Source of the DNA: Armatimonadota bacterium
GTDB lineage: Bacteria; Armatimonadota; Armatimonadia; Armatimonadales; Armatimonadaceae
Direction of reading: 5' to 3'
DNA: 8,115 bases
Assembly (NCBI GenBank): GCA_014380985.1
Contig: JACMIU010000146.1
Span: 1 to 8,115 of the forward strand
Position numbers and translations under genes: made by a program. Of this stretch, positions 6,291 to 8,115 are shown piece after piece (within the stretch, counting starts at the first letter, position 1; each line of letters opens with the position of its first letter). The notes below the pieces were generated by a model. It worked only from the letters and a program-made list of their open reading frames with translations. It did not search any database and was not told the origin of the DNA.

Positions 6291-6334
6291 CGAAACAGAA
6301 ACGGGCGAATCGGCACCGATTCGCCCGTGTTTCG
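6291..6334 (-). promoter_or_regulatory. Long stem-loop in the leader of the ABC transporter operon (possible attenuator or terminator)
   Basis: On the plus strand ACGGGCGAATCG (6301-6312) and CGATTCGCCCGT (6317-6328) form a perfect 12-bp stem with a 4-nt loop. CGAAAC (6291-6296) and GTTTCG (6329-6334) extend it by 6 bp, with a 4-nt bulge (6297-6300). On the minus strand the inner hairpin is followed by TTTCTGTTT, so it looks like an intrinsic terminator of moderate strength. It would end transcripts from the PEP-CTERM gene. It also lies downstream of the promoter at 6344-6372, so it sits in the ABC mRNA leader, about 10 nt before the ATPase ATG. Possible roles are termination, attenuation, mRNA protection or translation control; the structure is seen and the role is inferred. 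Confidence 0.7.
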
Positions 6335-6343
6335 TTATGGGTG

Positions 6344-6372
6344 ATTATAACCGCGTCCGGGGCGCGTGTCAA
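6344..6372 (-). promoter_or_regulatory. Consensus sigma70 promoter of the ABC transporter operon
   Basis: On the minus strand TTGACA (6372-6367) and TATAAT (6349-6344) match the -35 and -10 consensus perfectly with the ideal 17-bp spacer. The predicted start is near 6336-6338. The leader is then about 55 nt up to the ATPase ATG at 6281 and contains the long stem-loop. A perfect promoter is rare and suggests strong basal transcription, perhaps held back by the leader structure or a repressor. Confidence 0.88.
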
Positions 6373-6383
6373 ACCGTGCGGGG

Positions 6384-7037
6384 CTATTTCGTGGCGCGTC
6401 GGCGCAGGAAACCAAGCATGGGAACACCGACAAGCGCGAGAAGTGCGGCAGTGCTTCCTTCCGGCACAGCGACAAACGAAAGATCGTCTACCGCGAGGTC
6501 GTTTCCGTTTTCGGCAAGGTTGTTGTCCACGAGTCGCAATTCGACCGAGGTGTTTGTGCCGGAGTTCCACGTGCCGGTGAAGAACTCAAACGTGCCGGGG
6601 GTTGCCGTGGAGGGCGTTATGATTCCGAGCGACGTGGTTCCCGCGAAGTATTCGATGACCGGTGCGCTTTGGGTAAATGCCGAGGTTGCGAAGCCGGAGA
6701 AGACATACGTAGTATTTTGCGTGACGGCGACGGTTTGGCTCCAGAACGCTTGTCCGGCGACCGCGGAGCCATTGGCAATCAGCATATTGCTGATGCCGGG
6801 GGTGTTGTCGCCGAACGCGGGAAAGTTGATATTCCATGTGTTGGAGAGGAGGACAACACCGTATTCAGCGGTAGGCGTGGTGCTGATATTTGTTAAAACG
6901 AACTCATAGTCGGAGGTAAATCCGGTGTTGCCCCCGGAAAAGTCGGCGTTGGTGATCAAGTTTTGCGCGTGAGCGGTTGCCCCGACGGTTGCCAAAAGGC
7001 AAGCGGTGAGAGTGAAAGAATGGAAGATAGACTTCAT
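6384..7037 (-). CDS. PEP-CTERM-like sorted secreted protein
   Basis: A 217-residue exported protein. Residues 1-24 are a signal peptide (MKSIFHS, a hydrophobic stretch, then ATAHA before Q25). The mature domain starts NLITNADFSGGNTGF and runs as a beta-rich, Thr/Asn-rich sandwich with WSQTVAVTQNTTYVFSGF and NDLAVDDLSF near the end. This pattern is seen in secreted carbohydrate-binding-like (CBM4/9- or DUF642-like) domains. The C-terminus VPEGSTAALLALVG, a short hydrophobic helix and LRRRATK have the three parts of a PEP-CTERM sorting signal, with PEG in place of PEP. An exosortase elsewhere in the genome would be expected to process it. The start at 7037 is chosen for the signal peptide and AAAGGAA about 9 nt upstream; an in-frame ATG at 7091 would add an acidic, unlikely N-terminus. 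Two cysteines at most and no catalytic motif are seen, so a structural or matrix role is more likely than an enzyme. The ligand is unknown. Confidence 0.85.
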   Translation of the reverse strand: MKSIFHSFTLTACLLATVGATAHAQNLITNADFSGGNTGFTSDYEFVLTNISTTPTAEYGVVLLSNTWNINFPAFGDNTPGISNMLIANGSAVAGQAFWSQTVAVTQNTTYVFSGFATSAFTQSAPVIEYFAGTTSLGIITPSTATPGTFEFFTGTWNSGTNTSVELRLVDNNLAENGNDLAVDDLSFVAVPEGSTAALLALVGVPMLGFLRRRATK

Positions 7038-7046
7038 AGATATGTG

Positions 7047-7053
7047 TTCCTTT
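7047..7053 (-). promoter_or_regulatory. Ribosome binding site of the PEP-CTERM-like gene
   Basis: AAAGGAA on the minus strand ends about 9 nt before the ATG at 7037 and supports that start. In the rest of the gap up to nadA (7054-7153) I see no convincing promoter for this gene. A second, weaker purine-rich stretch precedes the in-frame ATG at 7091. Confidence 0.55.
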
Positions 7054-7153
7054 GCATGACTTACGCAGAGCCAGTCGTCTGCCGTAACCATTGTTCCCGC
7101 TTCCTTTCTGGATAAAACTTCCTTATGAATACGGGTTTGTGACGAATCGTGCC

Positions 7154-7174
7154 GCTTTAGGCTATACTAAAGCC
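7154..7174 (+). promoter_or_regulatory. nadA -10 box inside a 7-bp inverted repeat, leaderless start likely
   Basis: TATACT at 7163-7168 is a good -10 box and ends only 6 nt before the nadA ATG (7175), so transcription should begin at or next to the start codon. No Shine-Dalgarno precedes the ATG, which fits a leaderless mRNA. A weak -35-like TTGTGA lies at 7137-7142 with a long, 20-bp spacer. GCTTTAG (7154-7160) and CTAAAGC (7167-7173) form a perfect 7-bp inverted repeat with a 6-nt spacer that covers the -10 box. A repressor bound there would block nadA; which regulator is not known. Confidence 0.5.
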
Positions 7175-8115
7175 ATGAAACCTTTAACCCTGCTCCGGTC
7201 GCCCGGCATCGAGTCCGAGACTATAAACTTGTCGCGGCGTGTGAACGCCATTCCGGCGTCGCTCGATTTAGACGCCGAGATTCGCCGCCTGAAACGAGAG
7301 AAAAACGCCGTGATTTTGGCGCATTATTACCAAGAGGGCGAAATACAGGATTTAGCCGATCATGTCGGCGATTCGCTCGCCCTCGCGCAAGCGGCAGCAA
7401 AAACCGATGCCGACGTGATTGTTTTTTGCGGCGTTCACTTCATGGCGGAAACCGCGAAGATTCTGAACCCGACCAAAACCGTGCTTCTGCCCGACCTTGA
7501 CGCCGGTTGCTCGCTCGCCGATCGTTGCCCGATTGACGTGTATTCCGAGTGGCTCAAGCAGTATCCCGGTCATACTGTGATTAACTATATCAACTCGTCG
7601 GCGGCGGTGAAAGCCGTATCGGATATTATCGTCACGTCGTCGAACGCGGTTTCGATTGTGGAGCAACTGCCGAAAGAAACGCCGATTGTTTTCGGGCCCG
7701 ACCGGCATTTAGGGCGGTGGGTCGAAAAACAGACCGGGCGCGAAATGGTGCTGTGGCCCGGCTTTTGTATCGTACATGAGCAGTTCAACGCCCGCAAACT
7801 CGCTAGACTGACCGATGCCTACCCGGACGCGCAGGTAATCGCGCATCCCGAATGCGAGGAATCGGTCTTAGACCGCGCCGACTTTATCGGCTCCACGCTC
7901 GCGCTTCTGAAATACGTGACCGACCATACCGAACACAAGCAGTTTATCGTCGCTACCGAACACGGCATTTTTCATCAGATGGAGAAAGCCCGACCCGACG
8001 CGCAGTTTATCTGCTCCCCGCCGAACAGCGGTTGCGACTGCGCTTCATGTCCGTATATGCGCCTCAACACGCTCGAAAAACTGTACCTGTGCCTCCACGA
8101 CGGCTACCCGGAGAT
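7175..8115 (+). CDS. nadA: Quinolinate synthase NadA (C-terminus cut by window edge)
   Basis: NadA condenses iminoaspartate (from NadB) with dihydroxyacetone phosphate to quinolinate, the first committed steps of de novo NAD synthesis; cytosolic, with a [4Fe-4S] cluster. There are 313 codons in the window, and about 20 residues are probably missing at the end. Family blocks are all present: ILAHYYQEGEIQDLAD (48-63), FCGVHFMAETAKILNP (84-99), LLPDLDAGCSLADRCP (104-119), NYINSSAAVKA, VTSSNAV, FGPDRHLG, HPEC near 224-227, ATEHGIFHQM, and CDCASCPYMRLNTLEKL near 287-303. By family comparison the cluster ligands are most likely C112 (AGCS), C227 (HPEC) and C292 (SCPYM). The N-terminal 30 residues are an ordinary leader region. 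The ATG is preceded by a -10 box and no ribosome binding site. The gene is divergent from the PEP-CTERM-like gene. No nadB or nadC is seen in the window. Confidence 0.97.
   Translation, partial: MKPLTLLRSPGIESETINLSRRVNAIPASLDLDAEIRRLKREKNAVILAHYYQEGEIQDLADHVGDSLALAQAAAKTDADVIVFCGVHFMAETAKILNPTKTVLLPDLDAGCSLADRCPIDVYSEWLKQYPGHTVINYINSSAAVKAVSDIIVTSSNAVSIVEQLPKETPIVFGPDRHLGRWVEKQTGREMVLWPGFCIVHEQFNARKLARLTDAYPDAQVIAHPECEESVLDRADFIGSTLALLKYVTDHTEHKQFIVATEHGIFHQMEKARPDAQFICSPPNSGCDCASCPYMRLNTLEKLYLCLHDGYPE

Noticed and set aside
5643..6909. Two overlapping plus-strand open frames (5643-6344 and 6028-6909) antisense to the ATPase and PEP-CTERM-like genes
   Set aside because: They give low-information Arg/Ser/Thr-rich translations with no motif, explained by few stop codons in the antisense frames of GC-rich genes.
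7038..7091. ATG start at 7091 for the PEP-CTERM-like gene
   Set aside because: It would put 18 residues with several acidic ones before the signal peptide; AAAGGAA and the signal sequence favour 7037. A purine-rich stretch before 7091 keeps a small doubt.
7038..7174. Riboswitch upstream of nadA
   Set aside because: The best promoter leaves almost no leader, and no conserved riboswitch core was recognised in the gap.

Overview
The window is a gene-dense piece of bacterial chromosome. By eye it is GC-rich, roughly 55-60%. It carries eight protein-coding genes, two of them cut by the window edges. I see no RNA gene, CRISPR array, insertion sequence or phage gene. Two proteins have signal peptides, and one of these also ends in a PEP-CTERM-like sorting tail. 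That points to a Gram-negative (diderm) bacterium with an exosortase. The mix of PEP-CTERM proteins, a CRTAC1-type FG-GAP protein, paired TrkA subunits and an apparently leaderless gene would fit Armatimonadota or a similar environmental phylum. The phylum is an inference and is not proven here.

Layout: (1) 1-324, minus: the start of a secreted protein with a P/Homo B-like domain. (2) 370-897, minus: a GNAT acetyltransferase, divergent from (3) 1050-1535 and 1537-2199, plus: two adjacent TrkA-type NAD-binding K+ transport regulators, the first lacking the RCK-C domain. (4) 2196-3566, minus: a full-length CRTAC1-like FG-GAP/ASPIC-UnbV protein whose stop codon overlaps that of the second TrkA gene. 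(5) 3691-4731 and 4728-6281, minus: permease and double-ATPase subunits of a BMP/sugar-type ABC importer (nucleosides or simple sugars), overlapping by 4 nt. (6) 6384-7037, minus: a PEP-CTERM secreted protein. (7) 7175 to the window end, plus: nadA, quinolinate synthase of NAD biosynthesis.

How the parts relate: only the TrkA pair and the ABC pair are clearly co-transcribed functional units. The ABC operon has a consensus sigma70 promoter (TTGACA, 17 bp, TATAAT) just past the PEP-CTERM gene. Its short leader folds into a long hairpin next to the ATPase start codon. The operon lacks the usual substrate-binding lipoprotein and the usual second permease, at least within this window. The gaps upstream of the CRTAC1-like gene and of nadA contain dyad symmetries that could be operators.

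I found no clear sign of a new multi-gene system. The most interesting items are the strong resemblance of the FG-GAP protein to animal CRTAC1, the structured leader of the ABC operon, the apparently leaderless nadA start with an overlapping dyad, and the concerted loss of catalytic residues in one ATP site of the transporter.
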